Below, one piece after another: positions 35,990-46,856 of a stretch of DNA of 64,000 nt (positions are counted from its first letter, which is position 1; each line of letters begins with the position of its first letter). Where the stretch lies: assembly GCF_000974785.1 (NCBI RefSeq), contig NZ_BBWV01000002.1, forward strand, positions 434,001 through 498,000. Direction: 5' to 3'. Source of the stretch: Flavihumibacter petaseus NBRC 106054 (lineage in GTDB: Bacteria > Bacteroidota > Bacteroidia > Chitinophagales > Chitinophagaceae). The translations under genes were made by a program, and so were the position numbers. The notes beneath the pieces are model-generated. The model made no database searches. It was not told the DNA's origin and saw only the letters and a program-made list of their open reading frames with translations.

Positions 35990-38900
35990 TTAATTGAAAG
36001 TGTACCGGATGCCCACCTGGCCCTGCCAGCGGGAACCGAAGGTCATACTCCAGGGAATTGAATTCGGCGTATAGGTATATCCTTTGACGTTATTCACTGT
36101 TGCTGTGTTCAGGATGGTAAACGCCTGGTTGGTTACAATGAACTGCCGTCCCCACTCTTTATTGATCAGGTTGGTCAGGTTGAAAATGTCAAACGTGAGT
36201 TGAAGCCCGTGACGTTTGCCGCCTGCCGTGATAAAGAAATCCTGGGCAATACGGGCATCGATTACATGCTCCCACGGGGTACTTGAAGCATTTCTTTCTG
36301 TATACTGACCTTTACGTTTGCTCAGGTACTTATCATTGTCAATATAGGCGAAGAAGGCATCAGACTGCTGTTTTGCAGTATACCTTACCTGCCCGTTCTG
36401 GATCAGGTCAACAAAATTGATCTGGCTGGGATCAGCCGGTACATAGAGCAGGTCATTTCCGAATCGACCGTCGCTGTTAAGGTCAACGTTTACGAGGTAG
36501 GTGAACCGCTGGCCGCTGTTACCTGAATAAAACAGGGATACTGATGTTTTGAAATGTTTCGCATATTCTTTACCATAAGTAGCTGTTGCCAGGAAACGGT
36601 GTGTAAGGGAGTAGTTGCTGATAGCCAGTGGAGCATTGTTGGGATCACCCACAACCTGAACAAATTCCCAGTTCGATAGGGCAGTTGAACTGGCGCCGCT
36701 GTTTACATCTGTTGCGCCGTTGTGGTTATAGGAAACCTGTGTGTAAAGGTTCTTGAACGCTTTGCTTAAGGTGAAGCCGATATTGTAGCTAAATCCTTTA
36801 CTGGTATTGGTCAGGTACAGCGCATTGGTAATGGACGGATTTATCCGGCGGGCAGCATTGTTGGCACCGAAAGCGATCCTGTCATCATAACCATTGTTGT
36901 AGGCCGGGTCAACAACACCTACAGCCGGGGTAAGGTTAACATCCTGGTAGAATACGTTGTTGATCGTTTTGCTGTAGATGAACTCCAGGGTGGCATTAAT
37001 TCCACCAGGTAGTTTGGCATCTACGCCGACGTTGCCTCTGAAAACCTGGGGAAGTTTGAAGTTCTTATCCATCAGGTTGGTTTCAAAGCTGTTGCCGGCG
37101 GCGCCAATATTGCTCTGATTGTTGGGATCCGGATCAAAGCCTTTTCCGCCATTTACATCAAAGGGGGGCTGTGTGGGTGAATTGTCCGTTTGGCTGGTAG
37201 TACGCAACATCATACCGGTTCCGCCATACTGGTTGGAAATCCACACGAAGGGAACGCGGCCGGAGAAAATACCAACACCACCGCGTACGATCAGGCTGCG
37301 GTCACCCTCAACGTCATAGTTGAAGCCGACGCGGGGAGACCACATCAGTTGTCCATTGGGAATGTTCTGTGTGTTATACTTGCCGCCATAGGTTGAATCC
37401 ACTACAGGATTGTACGTTGGTTCATCGGGTAGCACGGGTACGTCAAGACGAAGTCCGTAAGTGAGTCGGAACTGTGGATTGAACTGGATCTCATCCTGTG
37501 CGTAGAAGCCCAGCTGGGCTGCATTAAACTCAGCTGCGGGACGGGGATTCGTGGTTTTATTTGCTGAAAATGACACGTCGAATTGCCGGGGGAAGTTTCC
37601 GTAGAAATCATCCAGGCTGTTAAACCGCCAGCGGCCATTGAGGTTATTGATGAACAGGTTCCTGAATTGGAAAAATTCATTATGCGTGCCGAAGGTGAAG
37701 GTATGCTTGCCTTTAAATAGTTTCAGGTTGTCGGTAATTTCAAAGATATCCTGGTCCAGTTCGTTGGCAGTTGAACTTCTTTCAGAACCCAGTTGAAGTG
37801 TACCGCCACCTTTGGTGATTTCGATCGATGGGAAGAGTGAACCGTAGGTGCTGCGGTAGTCGCGAATGCGGTGCAGGCCCAGGATGAGGTTGTTGGAAAC
37901 TGAATTGGAGAACCGGCTTCTCAATTCAAGAACAGTGATGTTCTGTTTGTTATTGAAACGATAGGTGTTGTTACCGAAACGGAATAGGGTTCTTGAGCGC
38001 GTGATGTTGTCATCGTAGGCATCAATATAGTTGTGGCGAAGGGTTAGACGATGCTTCTCATTGATATTCCAGTCAATTCTGGCGAAGAATTTATTGCTTT
38101 GTGTTTCTGCATCAAAAATATCGGCGGTACCTGCTTCATAATTATACTTGCTTTTCATATAGTCGGTAAGCTGGGTAGCTTCCGCCTTGGTAAGTACTGC
38201 GCCGTCATCGCCGGCGTTGAAGGTAGTCGGTGCGGAGCGGCGGGCCAGTTCAGCATTGGCAAAGAAGAACAATTTGTTTTTGATGATAGGGCCGCCCAGC
38301 CGGATACCATATTGTTTGTCGCTGAACTCCGTGGTTTTTACCTTGCTGACAGGGTCCTTGCCGGTCATGCCTTCATTACGGAAGAAATAATAAACAGATC
38401 CTTCCAGGTTATTCGTTCCGGAACGGGTTACAGCATTTACTCCACCACCGGTAAAGTTGCCGTAAGTGATATCATAGGGGGCCAGCACCACCTGGATCTC
38501 CTGGATCGCATCCAGGGAAATAGGCGTGGTATTGGCTTGTCCGCCGGGCGTACCGTTGCTGGCCAGACCAAATACATCATTATTCACAGCTCCGTCAATG
38601 GTAATATTATTGAAACGGTTGTTCATCCCGCCAAAAGAGTTGCCGTTGGCCTGAGGCGTCATCCGTGTAAAATCGGAAAGGCTCCTGTTGAGTGTGGGCA
38701 TGGAAGCCAGTTGTTCTTTACTGATATTGGTCGATGCGCCGGTTTTGCGGCGACTCGTGCCGCGCTGGGCAGAAACCACCACGTTGGTAAGTTCTTTGGA
38801 ACTGCCTTTCAGGTCTCCATCCAGGCGAAAGTTATCTCCAAGTGTCAGTGTAATTCCTGATTCCTGGTAGGGGTCAAATCCCACATGGGTAATTTCAACA

Positions 38901-39130
38901 GAATAGGGCCCGCCGGGAATCATGTTGGGAATATTGTAATTCCCGTTCTTGCCGGTCCGGGTGGAATAAATTGTGCCTGTCGGGATATGGACAGCTTTCA
39001 CCGTAGCATTTTCCAGGATTTCGCCGGTGGCAGATTTCACGACACCGTTCAGGCTGCTGCTTGTTACCTGCCCCAGCATTACCGCCGGAAAAAGTAACAT
39101 AATTAAAATCTGTAAGATGTTTCTTGTCAT
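35990..39130 (-). CDS. TonB-dependent receptor, Oar-like, with carboxypeptidase regulatory-like domain
   Basis: A 1046-residue outer-membrane transporter: signal peptide ending PAVMLGQ, carboxypeptidase-like domain (SSLNGVVKSATGEILENATV), a TonB-box-like LTNVVVSAQRG, and a plug with MPTLNRSLSDFTRMTPQ and FNNITIDGAVNNDVFG. The 22-strand-type barrel ends in VGIRYTFN with the terminal aromatic residue. It resembles Oar of Myxococcus and the large Bacteroidota receptors without a SusD partner; no susD-like gene is adjacent. The ligand is unknown. Confidence 0.92.
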   Translation of the reverse strand: MTRNILQILIMLLFPAVMLGQVTSSSLNGVVKSATGEILENATVKAVHIPTGTIYSTRTGKNGNYNIPNMIPGGPYSVEITHVGFDPYQESGITLTLGDNFRLDGDLKGSSKELTNVVVSAQRGTSRRKTGASTNISKEQLASMPTLNRSLSDFTRMTPQANGNSFGGMNNRFNNITIDGAVNNDVFGLASNGTPGGQANTTPISLDAIQEIQVVLAPYDITYGNFTGGGVNAVTRSGTNNLEGSVYYFFRNEGMTGKDPVSKVKTTEFSDKQYGIRLGGPIIKNKLFFFANAELARRSAPTTFNAGDDGAVLTKAEATQLTDYMKSKYNYEAGTADIFDAETQSNKFFARIDWNINEKHRLTLRHNYIDAYDDNITRSRTLFRFGNNTYRFNNKQNITVLELRSRFSNSVSNNLILGLHRIRDYRSTYGSLFPSIEITKGGGTLQLGSERSSTANELDQDIFEITDNLKLFKGKHTFTFGTHNEFFQFRNLFINNLNGRWRFNSLDDFYGNFPRQFDVSFSANKTTNPRPAAEFNAAQLGFYAQDEIQFNPQFRLTYGLRLDVPVLPDEPTYNPVVDSTYGGKYNTQNIPNGQLMWSPRVGFNYDVEGDRSLIVRGGVGIFSGRVPFVWISNQYGGTGMMLRTTSQTDNSPTQPPFDVNGGKGFDPDPNNQSNIGAAGNSFETNLMDKNFKLPQVFRGNVGVDAKLPGGINATLEFIYSKTINNVFYQDVNLTPAVGVVDPAYNNGYDDRIAFGANNAARRINPSITNALYLTNTSKGFSYNIGFTLSKAFKNLYTQVSYNHNGATDVNSGASSTALSNWEFVQVVGDPNNAPLAISNYSLTHRFLATATYGKEYAKHFKTSVSLFYSGNSGQRFTYLVNVDLNSDGRFGNDLLYVPADPSQINFVDLIQNGQVRYTAKQQSDAFFAYIDNDKYLSKRKGQYTERNASSTPWEHVIDARIAQDFFITAGGKRHGLQLTFDIFNLTNLINKEWGRQFIVTNQAFTILNTATVNNVKGYTYTPNSIPWSMTFGSRWQGQVGIRYTFN

Positions 39131-39298
39131 GGTGTGGGTTGGTTTACAGCTGCAAAGAAAAAGAATAATCGCGTCAAGGCGTTATGACAATATTAACAAA
39201 TTGTAAGCTGCATCATGTGTAACCGGACTATAACCAATTATTACCATGTATCCGGCCGATCTTATCGGCTATACCGAACAAGCCGCCCTAATAATCGT

Positions 39299-39306
39299 TA
39301 GTTTTG
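39299..39306 (+). promoter_or_regulatory. -7 promoter element of ribBA
   Basis: TAGTTTTG matches TAnnTTTG. The expected transcript start near 39313 gives a leader of about 14 bases before the ATG at 39327. No flavin riboswitch is present, as there is no room for one. Confidence 0.6.
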
Positions 39307-39326
39307 TACTTAAATCCTGAAAACGC

Positions 39327-40532
39327 ATGTTGGATACTATAGAGTCTGCCATTGAGGATATCCGCCAGGGTAAAATGCTGATTGTGGTAGATGACGAGGA
39401 CCGTGAAAATGAAGGTGATTTTGTGATCGCCGCCCGGTTTGTGACCCCCGAAATCATCAATTTTATGAGTAAGGAGGGCCGTGGACTGATCTGCGCGACT
39501 CTGATCGAAGATCGTTGCGATGAGCTACAGCTGGAAATGATGGTTAACAGCAATACAGCACTTCATGAAACTGCGTTTACCGTGTCCGTCGACCTTCTCG
39601 GTCATGGTTGTACTACCGGAATTTCCGCCCACGACCGCGCTGCGACGGTCCAGGCCCTGATCAACCCGGCTACCAAACCATCCGACCTGGGTCGTCCCGG
39701 TCATATTTTTCCTTTGCGTGCCAAGAAGGGCGGGGTCCTTCGCCGTGCCGGTCATACGGAAGCTTCCATCGACCTTGCACGCCTGGCCGGCCTCGAACCT
39801 GCCGGCGTACTGGTGGAGATCCTGAATGAAGACGGAACTATGGCCCGCCTCCCGGAACTCCGCGAACTGGCTAAGAAATTCGACATGAAGCTGGTTTCCA
39901 TCAAGGCGTTGATTGAATACCGGATCAAGCGGGAAAGCCTGATCGAAGAAGTGGTGCGCGTGGATATGCCCACCAAATACGGCCATTTCAAAATGGTTGC
40001 CTTCCGCGAAAAACATACCCAGAACGAACATATTGCCCTGATCAAGGGCGAGTGGGACAAAGACGATCCCATCCTTGTCCGCGTTCATTCTTCCTGTTTT
40101 ACGGGTGATATCCTGGGTTCCCTGCGCTGCGACTGCGGAGAACAGCTGCATAAAGCCCTCCAGATGGTGGAAGCCGAAGGGAAGGGAATGGTATTATATA
40201 TGAACCAGGAGGGAAGGGGTATCGGCCTGATGAACAAACTCCGCGCCTATAAACTACAGGAGGAAGGCATGGACACGGTAGAAGCCAACCTGCACCTCGG
40301 TTTTCCGATGGATCAGCGCGACTATGGCGTCGGTGCCCAGATTCTGCGTGCCCTGAACATAACCAAACTCCGACTGATCAGCAACAACCCCCGCAAACGG
40401 GCCGGCCTTGTCGGTTATGGTATCGAGATTGTTGATACAGTTCCTATCAAAATCAAACCGAACCCTCATAATGAGAAGTATCTGAAGACCAAGCGGGATA
40501 AGCTGGGGCACAGGATATTGGACTCCGAGTAA
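39327..40532 (+). CDS. ribBA: Bifunctional 3,4-dihydroxy-2-butanone-4-phosphate synthase / GTP cyclohydrolase II
   Basis: This 401-residue fusion supplies both precursors of riboflavin. The N-terminal half (residues about 1-200) has DHBP synthase signatures [12 protein letters not shown] and [15 protein letters not shown]. The C-terminal half has GTP cyclohydrolase II with the zinc cysteines in [27 protein letters not shown] and the arginine loop. Both active sites look complete. It stands alone, with its own promoter and a very short leader, and converges on tamB. Confidence 0.97.
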   Translation: MLDTIESAIEDIRQGKMLIVVDDEDRENEGDFVIAARFVTPEIINFMSKEGRGLICATLIEDRCDELQLEMMVNSNTALHETAFTVSVDLLGHGCTTGISAHDRAATVQALINPATKPSDLGRPGHIFPLRAKKGGVLRRAGHTEASIDLARLAGLEPAGVLVEILNEDGTMARLPELRELAKKFDMKLVSIKALIEYRIKRESLIEEVVRVDMPTKYGHFKMVAFREKHTQNEHIALIKGEWDKDDPILVRVHSSCFTGDILGSLRCDCGEQLHKALQMVEAEGKGMVLYMNQEGRGIGLMNKLRAYKLQEEGMDTVEANLHLGFPMDQRDYGVGAQILRALNITKLRLISNNPRKRAGLVGYGIEIVDTVPIKIKPNPHNEKYLKTKRDKLGHRILDSE

Positions 40533-40547
40533 AAAGGGGTAAGGTTA

Positions 40548-40584
40548 AGTTTGGAAGTTTATCAGTTTAGATGTTTAATAGTTG
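40548..40584. repeat. TTTAG-type repeat, single arm
   Basis: The block carries four to five phased GTTTA/GTTTAG words between the convergent ribBA and tamB genes. It resembles one arm of the paired elements at 23.3 and 50.1-50.3 kb, with no obvious partner nearby. Confidence 0.5.
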
Positions 40585-40667
40585 CGATCCGTGACTGAAG
40601 GTGGTTTTGTAGGGGTAGATGTCGTGCCCAGAGCTGCAGGCTGTTGCCTGGACGCTATTGTGCAACC

Positions 40668-43600
40668 TTACAGCGTAGAGCCTGAACTGTCGGAGGAAAT
40701 GGGATCGGCGGGTGCACCCTGGCGGAATGGCTTCTTCTTCTTGCGCCGCAGTAATTCATTGAAACGGTCAAATTCCTTGCGATAGGAGAAACTTACACCC
40801 GAACGTTGCAGCGCATTCTGCGCGATATAACTCCAGTTGTTGCGGTAGAAAAAGGTGAGCCTGAATTTTCCGTCAGGAGTAAGTTTGTATTCTGCTGTCA
40901 CATCCGGAAGGAACTGGAAGGTGGATGTCTGCTGAGCACTGATCCCAAAATCAATGGCGCTTCCTACAATAAAGGTCAGCCTTTCGTTCAGGTAGCTCTT
41001 CGATACATTCACGTTGATGTTGGTACGGTCGGGAAGCAGGATCTGTGAATTCGATGCACCGGTAATATTGGTGCCGCTGTAAAGTGAAGCACTGAGGTTC
41101 ACTTTCAGGCTTTTGTCGTTGAATACGTTTTGCAGCAGTTTAGAAAATTCATTCGTCAGCACAGAACTCAGAAACCCGGAGATACTGTTCACTACAAGGC
41201 TTTCAAATGCAGCTCCGGCAAATGCACCGGAATTGTTGCTGACGCTTCCTGCGGCGGTCAGTGGTCCAAATGTATTAAAGAGGATCAGGTAGGATACCTG
41301 TTTATTCAGCTCATTCTCATCCCGCTGGATTACACCTATCAGGGCTGCAGCTTCTGAGTTGTTTTTCAGCGCGCTGTTATCGGGAAGTTCAATCTGGAAC
41401 TTAATCCTGGGTGCGGTAAGTTTTTCTGTTATACTCGCAATAACATTTACCTGGCCGCGGTACCGTTTCACATCTTCGCTGTTCACATAAAAGCCGCCGC
41501 TGCTCAGCAGGTCGCTAAAGCGCACATTTTCTGCTTCATACAAAGCGTCAATCTTGATTGTGGCGTCATATGGGTCACCATTCCAGGAAATGGAATTACC
41601 CCGGTCAGGCATCAGTTTGAATGTCTTCTTCCAGGCCTGGAAATTGAAATTATAATATCCGCTCTCAATTTCATAACGGCCGTTCATGGTGAAGTTCTGG
41701 TTGGTGCCTACCCTCATTTTCAGGTTGCCATTTCCCCGTGCCTGGATGATATCACCGGTTGTTTCGTCGATGATCATGTACACCGTAGCTTTATTATTTG
41801 CTGTGATATCAAGGTTTACGGTCAGGTTGCTTTCCTTGCCATAGGGGCGATAGGTTTCCATCTCTTTGCCGTATTGCTTCCACACGATGAAATCTGCATC
41901 TGCACTTTCCCGGCTGTTTCCGGAATTGATATAAACCTTGCTGCTGTCTGTTGGCTCACCCGCAATGTCCATCACCATGTCATATTGCGGTCCGGTAAAG
42001 TTCATGGTAGCCCGTCCGATCACATTTCCATAAAACAGGTTGTTGTCGGTCCGTTTCGTATTCAGCAGCAACATTTTGTTCGTTCGTACACGGAAATCGA
42101 AAGCCATATCCTTAAAATTGTTGTGGTACAACTTTCCTTCCGTAAGTTCTCCTTTATTGCCCAGGGTATCCTGCAGCTGGAATTTTCCGAAATCGATCTG
42201 GCCATCTGAAAAATGAATCTGCGCAGCCGGAATTTTATAATACACTTTGGTGTAGTCCACGAGCAGACCACCTTCCTGAAGACTTACGTCGCCCAGGTAT
42301 TTCAGGTTGTTCGCCTTGCCCACTATGCGGAGTTGCCCGGTCGCCCGCCCTTCTACTTTGGAAAAGATGCTGGTCAGGTACTGCTGCAACACACCGATCT
42401 TCGTATTGTTGAACTCCGTCAGGATGTTCACTTCGTCAGAAAGACTGTCTTTTGTATTGACGAGGCCATCAATATTAAAATGATAATCTGCATTCGCCGA
42501 AATTGTTTTGAATGCCACCTTTCCCGATTTACTGGAATAGGTAGCGGAGAGATCCAGTACACCGACGGAGTCGTTATCCAGCCGGAATTGTTCAGCCCTG
42601 GCATTGCTTTCCACCTGAAGATTACCGAAAGGCTCAATCACCTCCACCGTGCCCGTAAGTTCTCCTTCGATGCGGTTGGATTTTACAAAGAATGGTGTGA
42701 AGTCCCCGATATTGATCCGTTTCAGATCCACTTTCAGGTCATTGCCCCGCCCTATCGAAGAGGGAGCACTCGTGATCATTATTTCCTGGACGCCACTATG
42801 TATCCTTACGCCATCCGTTGTCACCAATTCCCGGCTGAGAATCAATTCACCGCCTTTGTCGATCACCCATTGCTTGTTGTTAATGTCAAAAGTGGAGGGG
42901 TGGAAATTGATGCGGATACCATTTTTCAGGGTTTGTACCGTTGCCGAAATATCGGCGGTATTTAAAGTCTGATTGGCACTGGTCTTGATGTTTACATTCG
43001 AAATGTCATTGCTTGCATTAACCGACAGCTGCGTGCCTGGGAAATGCAGACTGTCGTTAACATAAGTGTCGCCGATGCTGGCAGCAACACTCAGTGAATC
43101 ATAGTTGCCCCGGCCCTGCAGTTTGACATCATAAAATGCCAGTTTGTTATAACCGAACTGCGGAACCTCTGCATCGATATCAAAAACATTCTCGCGGGTA
43201 TTGAGCCTGCCGTTGATGGTGCTGTAGTTGAAGCCTTTCAGACGTTTGTCCAGGAGATCAAGGTAATCATCCACTTTTCGGGTAGTGATGTAGAAACTGA
43301 AGTTGTCTGTCACCTTCTTACGCGATGCGGCGATATAACTTGGATAGTATCGGTTGAGGAAAGTCTGGAATGCATCCGGCAGCGTACTGATATTAAATTC
43401 GCCGGCCAATACCGCTTCGAATTCATTGCTCTTCACGGATATGGTTTTGTTGTCGTTACTGAGTACGGATGATTCCACATAGAGGGAATCAAATGAAATT
43501 CGTTGTCCGTTCTTGAAGACGGATGCGTCAGAAATCCGGGCTGTACCGATGAAGTTGTCGATCGTGTTTCCTGAAAAATCCATATTGAAACTGCCATTAA

Positions 43601-45473
43601 AATCCACTTCATCCTTGGTGAATTTGAGGGCATGCAGGTTCGCATTATTTACCAGTGCGTTGAAATTGAAAAGTGGAACCTTGCCGGACAAATCCACGAG
43701 CCCCTTCATGGTAGCCTCCAGGTGTTCGTCGTTAATGGCGAGATTACCGTTAAACAACCGTTTGGCAACTGTACCATCCACTGCTATATCCTTATAACGA
43801 TAGCCATTGTATTCCAGGAAGGGCAGGGTTCCTTTCAGGGTTGCTTCCAGGGAACTCATGGTAAAACCTTTTCCCTGGATATCCCCCTCAAAGGCGAGAC
43901 TCCCCAATATGGGCAATTCCAGCAGGGTGCCCAATTGCAATCCCGTCGTATTGACCGTCCCCTTGTAAGTGGGTGGGCCCTTTTCAGGAATCTTCATGTT
44001 CACATCAGTGCTGAGGGTACCCAAAGCAGTTTCGATTGTGCCGTAGGTTACAAAATCGCGGATGAAACCTGTAAAGCTCCCCTTGAATTTGAGCCAGTCG
44101 AGTTTATCCAGCCGCAGTTCTTTGATGTCTTTGATCTGTGGGAAGATCCGGACCGCGCTCTCATAGTTAGTGCGAAACTCATTGGCCGTAAAATCAATAT
44201 AGGTACTGTCGATATCCGGTAGTCCTTTGAGTGCGATATCACCATCGAGATAGGTGTTGTTGCCGGCGGTGATCTTCAGATGCTTACCCATCAGGTCGCT
44301 TACGGGACCTTTGATTCTGCCGGTGATTGACAGTTGTTTTTTCCAGTCAGCCAGCGCGGGAGCGAAATAAGCTATATCATCACTATTGATAGTGGCGTCA
44401 ACAAAACTGCCGTCAAGTGTGACTTTTTCAATAAAATCACTCATGTCGTCGAAAGTCTTGTACCGCATGGCGAAAGCATTGCGCAGCCGGCTTTTGCCGG
44501 TTCTGATATCAAGCTGATGAAATTCCATGCCTTCCGGATGGAATTTCAGGTTTGCCTGAAGTTTTTTGACTTCGAACCCGGAGCGTTCCTTTGTAGCAAT
44601 ATCGATTTTCGCAGAAATTGTATCCCTTTTCAGGATGACATCGGTGAAATGACTGTTGATGTCGTACCAAACAAAGTGGGCGCCATCAAAATAGTAATAT
44701 GGCTTTCGTTCGGTATACACATCATTCTTGAACGCACCTTCCCGGATATTCATGTCCCGGATGGCGATATTCCAGCCGCCGGAATTCCAACGCAGCCTGG
44801 TGCTGTCATTCGGCGGAATCTTTTCCTGACGCATCCGGGTACGTGGTGGCCGGTACCCCTCATAGTTATAAATGGAAAAAATAGGATTGTCGATATTCAG
44901 CCTGCTGATGACAATCTCCTTCTGGTGCAGATCGAACCTGTCCGTTTCCAGCACCAGCTCCTTCATCGTTAAGCCCATATTCTCCCCCCGCCATTCATCC
45001 TGTTGCAGCAATCTGATATTCTTCAGATCCACATTTTTGACGGACAATTCAATGGGATTGTTCTTTTTAGCAGAAGGCGGGGCAGCAAAATAGTCAAGCA
45101 GGAACTGATAGTTCCAGACGGAATCCTTGCGGTGGAGGTAGATCGAAGCGTTTTCGAGGCCCAGGTATTTGAGTTCTACCTTGTCTTTCACAAAAAACCA
45201 GTCGGTAATATTGACCTTCAGCGCACCGGCATACAAGAGGGTGTCTTTATTCAGATCCCTTACCAGGGTCCCCTTCAGTTCGAGTGTATTGAAGAATTTG
45301 AGCCGGATATGGGAGACCCTCACTTCCGTTTTCAGCGCTTTTGACAGCCGGCTGGCTGCCTGCCGGGCGATATAATTCTGCATGAAACTTGTCTGCAGCA
45401 AAAAATAGATCAGTACTACCAGAAGCAGTAGCGAAAGAAGAATGTAGCCAATTATGGAGAGTACTCTTTTCAC
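40668..45473 (-). CDS. Translocation/assembly module TamB-like protein
   Basis: The 1601-residue protein has an N-terminal membrane anchor (IGYILLSLLLLVVLIYFLL) and a very long repetitive beta-structure, as in the AsmA/TamB bridge proteins. The C-terminal TamB domain includes GNGNLKMRVGTNQNFTMNG, IELPDNSALKNNSEA and a final beta segment, FRLTFFYRNNWSY. Such proteins span the periplasm as a groove that carries phospholipids or helps insert barrels, working with a TamA/Omp85 partner that is not in the window. It diverges from the isoaspartyl peptidase gene. Confidence 0.9.
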   Translation of the reverse strand: MKRVLSIIGYILLSLLLLVVLIYFLLQTSFMQNYIARQAASRLSKALKTEVRVSHIRLKFFNTLELKGTLVRDLNKDTLLYAGALKVNITDWFFVKDKVELKYLGLENASIYLHRKDSVWNYQFLLDYFAAPPSAKKNNPIELSVKNVDLKNIRLLQQDEWRGENMGLTMKELVLETDRFDLHQKEIVISRLNIDNPIFSIYNYEGYRPPRTRMRQEKIPPNDSTRLRWNSGGWNIAIRDMNIREGAFKNDVYTERKPYYYFDGAHFVWYDINSHFTDVILKRDTISAKIDIATKERSGFEVKKLQANLKFHPEGMEFHQLDIRTGKSRLRNAFAMRYKTFDDMSDFIEKVTLDGSFVDATINSDDIAYFAPALADWKKQLSITGRIKGPVSDLMGKHLKITAGNNTYLDGDIALKGLPDIDSTYIDFTANEFRTNYESAVRIFPQIKDIKELRLDKLDWLKFKGSFTGFIRDFVTYGTIETALGTLSTDVNMKIPEKGPPTYKGTVNTTGLQLGTLLELPILGSLAFEGDIQGKGFTMSSLEATLKGTLPFLEYNGYRYKDIAVDGTVAKRLFNGNLAINDEHLEATMKGLVDLSGKVPLFNFNALVNNANLHALKFTKDEVDFNGSFNMDFSGNTIDNFIGTARISDASVFKNGQRISFDSLYVESSVLSNDNKTISVKSNEFEAVLAGEFNISTLPDAFQTFLNRYYPSYIAASRKKVTDNFSFYITTRKVDDYLDLLDKRLKGFNYSTINGRLNTRENVFDIDAEVPQFGYNKLAFYDVKLQGRGNYDSLSVAASIGDTYVNDSLHFPGTQLSVNASNDISNVNIKTSANQTLNTADISATVQTLKNGIRINFHPSTFDINNKQWVIDKGGELILSRELVTTDGVRIHSGVQEIMITSAPSSIGRGNDLKVDLKRINIGDFTPFFVKSNRIEGELTGTVEVIEPFGNLQVESNARAEQFRLDNDSVGVLDLSATYSSKSGKVAFKTISANADYHFNIDGLVNTKDSLSDEVNILTEFNNTKIGVLQQYLTSIFSKVEGRATGQLRIVGKANNLKYLGDVSLQEGGLLVDYTKVYYKIPAAQIHFSDGQIDFGKFQLQDTLGNKGELTEGKLYHNNFKDMAFDFRVRTNKMLLLNTKRTDNNLFYGNVIGRATMNFTGPQYDMVMDIAGEPTDSSKVYINSGNSRESADADFIVWKQYGKEMETYRPYGKESNLTVNLDITANNKATVYMIIDETTGDIIQARGNGNLKMRVGTNQNFTMNGRYEIESGYYNFNFQAWKKTFKLMPDRGNSISWNGDPYDATIKIDALYEAENVRFSDLLSSGGFYVNSEDVKRYRGQVNVIASITEKLTAPRIKFQIELPDNSALKNNSEAAALIGVIQRDENELNKQVSYLILFNTFGPLTAAGSVSNNSGAFAGAAFESLVVNSISGFLSSVLTNEFSKLLQNVFNDKSLKVNLSASLYSGTNITGASNSQILLPDRTNINVNVSKSYLNERLTFIVGSAIDFGISAQQTSTFQFLPDVTAEYKLTPDGKFRLTFFYRNNWSYIAQNALQRSGVSFSYRKEFDRFNELLRRKKKKPFRQGAPADPISSDSSGSTL

Positions 45474-45531
45474 TTTTATATTCGCTACTTTGCGGATCGG
45501 GTCAGGTGCTATAAACGAACGAATTTACTAT

Positions 45532-46581
45532 ATGAGACTGATATACACTATCGTAGGTTTAATGCTTTTTAACATGGGATTGGCGCAACAAAAGCCGGGA
45601 ACGGCAGGGGAAAAATACGTGCTGGTGATTCACGGCGGTGCCGGCACGATCCTGAAGAGCCAGATGAGCCCCGAAAAAGAGAAGGCTTACAGGGAAGGTT
45701 TAACACAGGCACTGGAAAAAGGGTATGCCATCCTGAAGTCCGGCGGATCGGCCCTGGACGCCGTTACCGCTGCGGTGACGGTACTGGAGGATAACCCCCT
45801 TTTCAACGCAGGCAAGGGGGCTGTATTTACCCATGAAGGGAAAAATGAAATGGATGCGGCTATCATGGATGGCAGCAAACAGGCGGCCGGCTCGGTGGCC
45901 GGGGTTACGGTCATCCGGAACCCGATCCTTGCGGCACGGGCTGTGATGGAAAAAAGCAATCACGTCATGATGACGGGCAAGGGCGCTGAAGCATTTGCCG
46001 CCAGCCAGGGAATCGCCATCGTAGATCCATCGTATTTTTACACGGAAGAACGCTGGAAATCCCTTCAGCGCGTAAAGACTGAAGACTCCCTGAAGACCGA
46101 ACTTGACCATGGGAATAAACCCGGCAATAAAGGCACAGCCTTTCAATTTGAAAATAAAGACTCAAAATTCGGGACCGTGGGCGCCGTTGCACTCGACAAA
46201 TCCGGCAACCTTGCTGCAGCCACCAGTACCGGCGGTATGACCAATAAACGTTACGGACGGGTAGGGGACGCGCCGATCATCGGGGCGGGTACCTATGCGA
46301 ACAATGCCACCTGCGCCGTCAGCTGTACCGGTTGGGGGGAATATTTTATCCGCCTCGTGGTAGCGAAATCCATCAGCGACCAGATGGAATATGGCCACAG
46401 GTCACTTGACGAAGCCACCCGCGACCTGATCATGACCAAAGTTCCCGCCCTCGGCGGTGACGGCGGACTCATCGCGGTTGACCGGGAGGGTAATTATGCG
46501 ATGCCGTTCAACACCGAAGGCATGTATCGCGGTGTGGTTAAAGCTGACGGAAAGATCGAAGTGTATATCTATAAACATTAG
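45532..46581 (+). CDS. Isoaspartyl peptidase / L-asparaginase (Ntn-hydrolase)
   Basis: A 349-residue exported Ntn-hydrolase with a signal peptide from ATG 45532 (MRLIYTIVGLMLFNMGLAQ). It then has LVIHGGAGTI, NPLFNAGKGAVFT, MDAAIMDG, and the autocleavage site GTVGAVALD, where the threonine at about residue 207 becomes the nucleophile of the beta chain. GGMTNKRYGRVGDAPIIGAGTYA provides substrate contacts. It hydrolyses beta-aspartyl dipeptides or asparagine in the periplasm. A longer frame from 45454 overlaps the tamB start region and is rejected. A TACTTTG box at 45487-45493 may be its promoter. Confidence 0.93.
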   Translation: MRLIYTIVGLMLFNMGLAQQKPGTAGEKYVLVIHGGAGTILKSQMSPEKEKAYREGLTQALEKGYAILKSGGSALDAVTAAVTVLEDNPLFNAGKGAVFTHEGKNEMDAAIMDGSKQAAGSVAGVTVIRNPILAARAVMEKSNHVMMTGKGAEAFAASQGIAIVDPSYFYTEERWKSLQRVKTEDSLKTELDHGNKPGNKGTAFQFENKDSKFGTVGAVALDKSGNLAAATSTGGMTNKRYGRVGDAPIIGAGTYANNATCAVSCTGWGEYFIRLVVAKSISDQMEYGHRSLDEATRDLIMTKVPALGGDGGLIAVDREGNYAMPFNTEGMYRGVVKADGKIEVYIYKH

Positions 46582-46630
46582 GAAAAGCATATTGCAGCCT
46601 CGGTGCTGGCGCGCCTTTCACGCTAAGGTA

Positions 46631-46680
46631 TTTCACGCAATGGCGCGCTGGCGCGCCACGCAAAGGGGCAAAGGCGCCAA
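46631..46680 (+). repeat. CGCAAAG-type repeat arm (copy 2)
   Basis: TTTCACGCAATGGCGCG, then GGCGCGCCACGCAAAG and GGGCAAAGGCGCC. The reverse complement of 46857-46905 aligns with it over about 45 bases with few differences. Confidence 0.65.
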
Positions 46681-46856
46681 GTGATAAGCTGTGCAAGGGT
46701 AAATTAATTGTTCGTGTAAAAAGTATTGTGCGGTCGTTTCGGGTTTTTAGACTAGGTATTGAACAAATGCAAAATTGCGGTGATGTACATCCCTCGCCGC
46801 CCTGGTTCTTCCCGTTTAGTAATACCCTCAATCCCCTTTGCAGAAACAAAAACCAT

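Noticed and set aside
39131-39326. Possible flavin riboswitch before ribBA
   Set aside because: The promoter box leaves only about 14 bases of leader; a small GCCGAT hairpin near 39254-39268 lies upstream of transcription.
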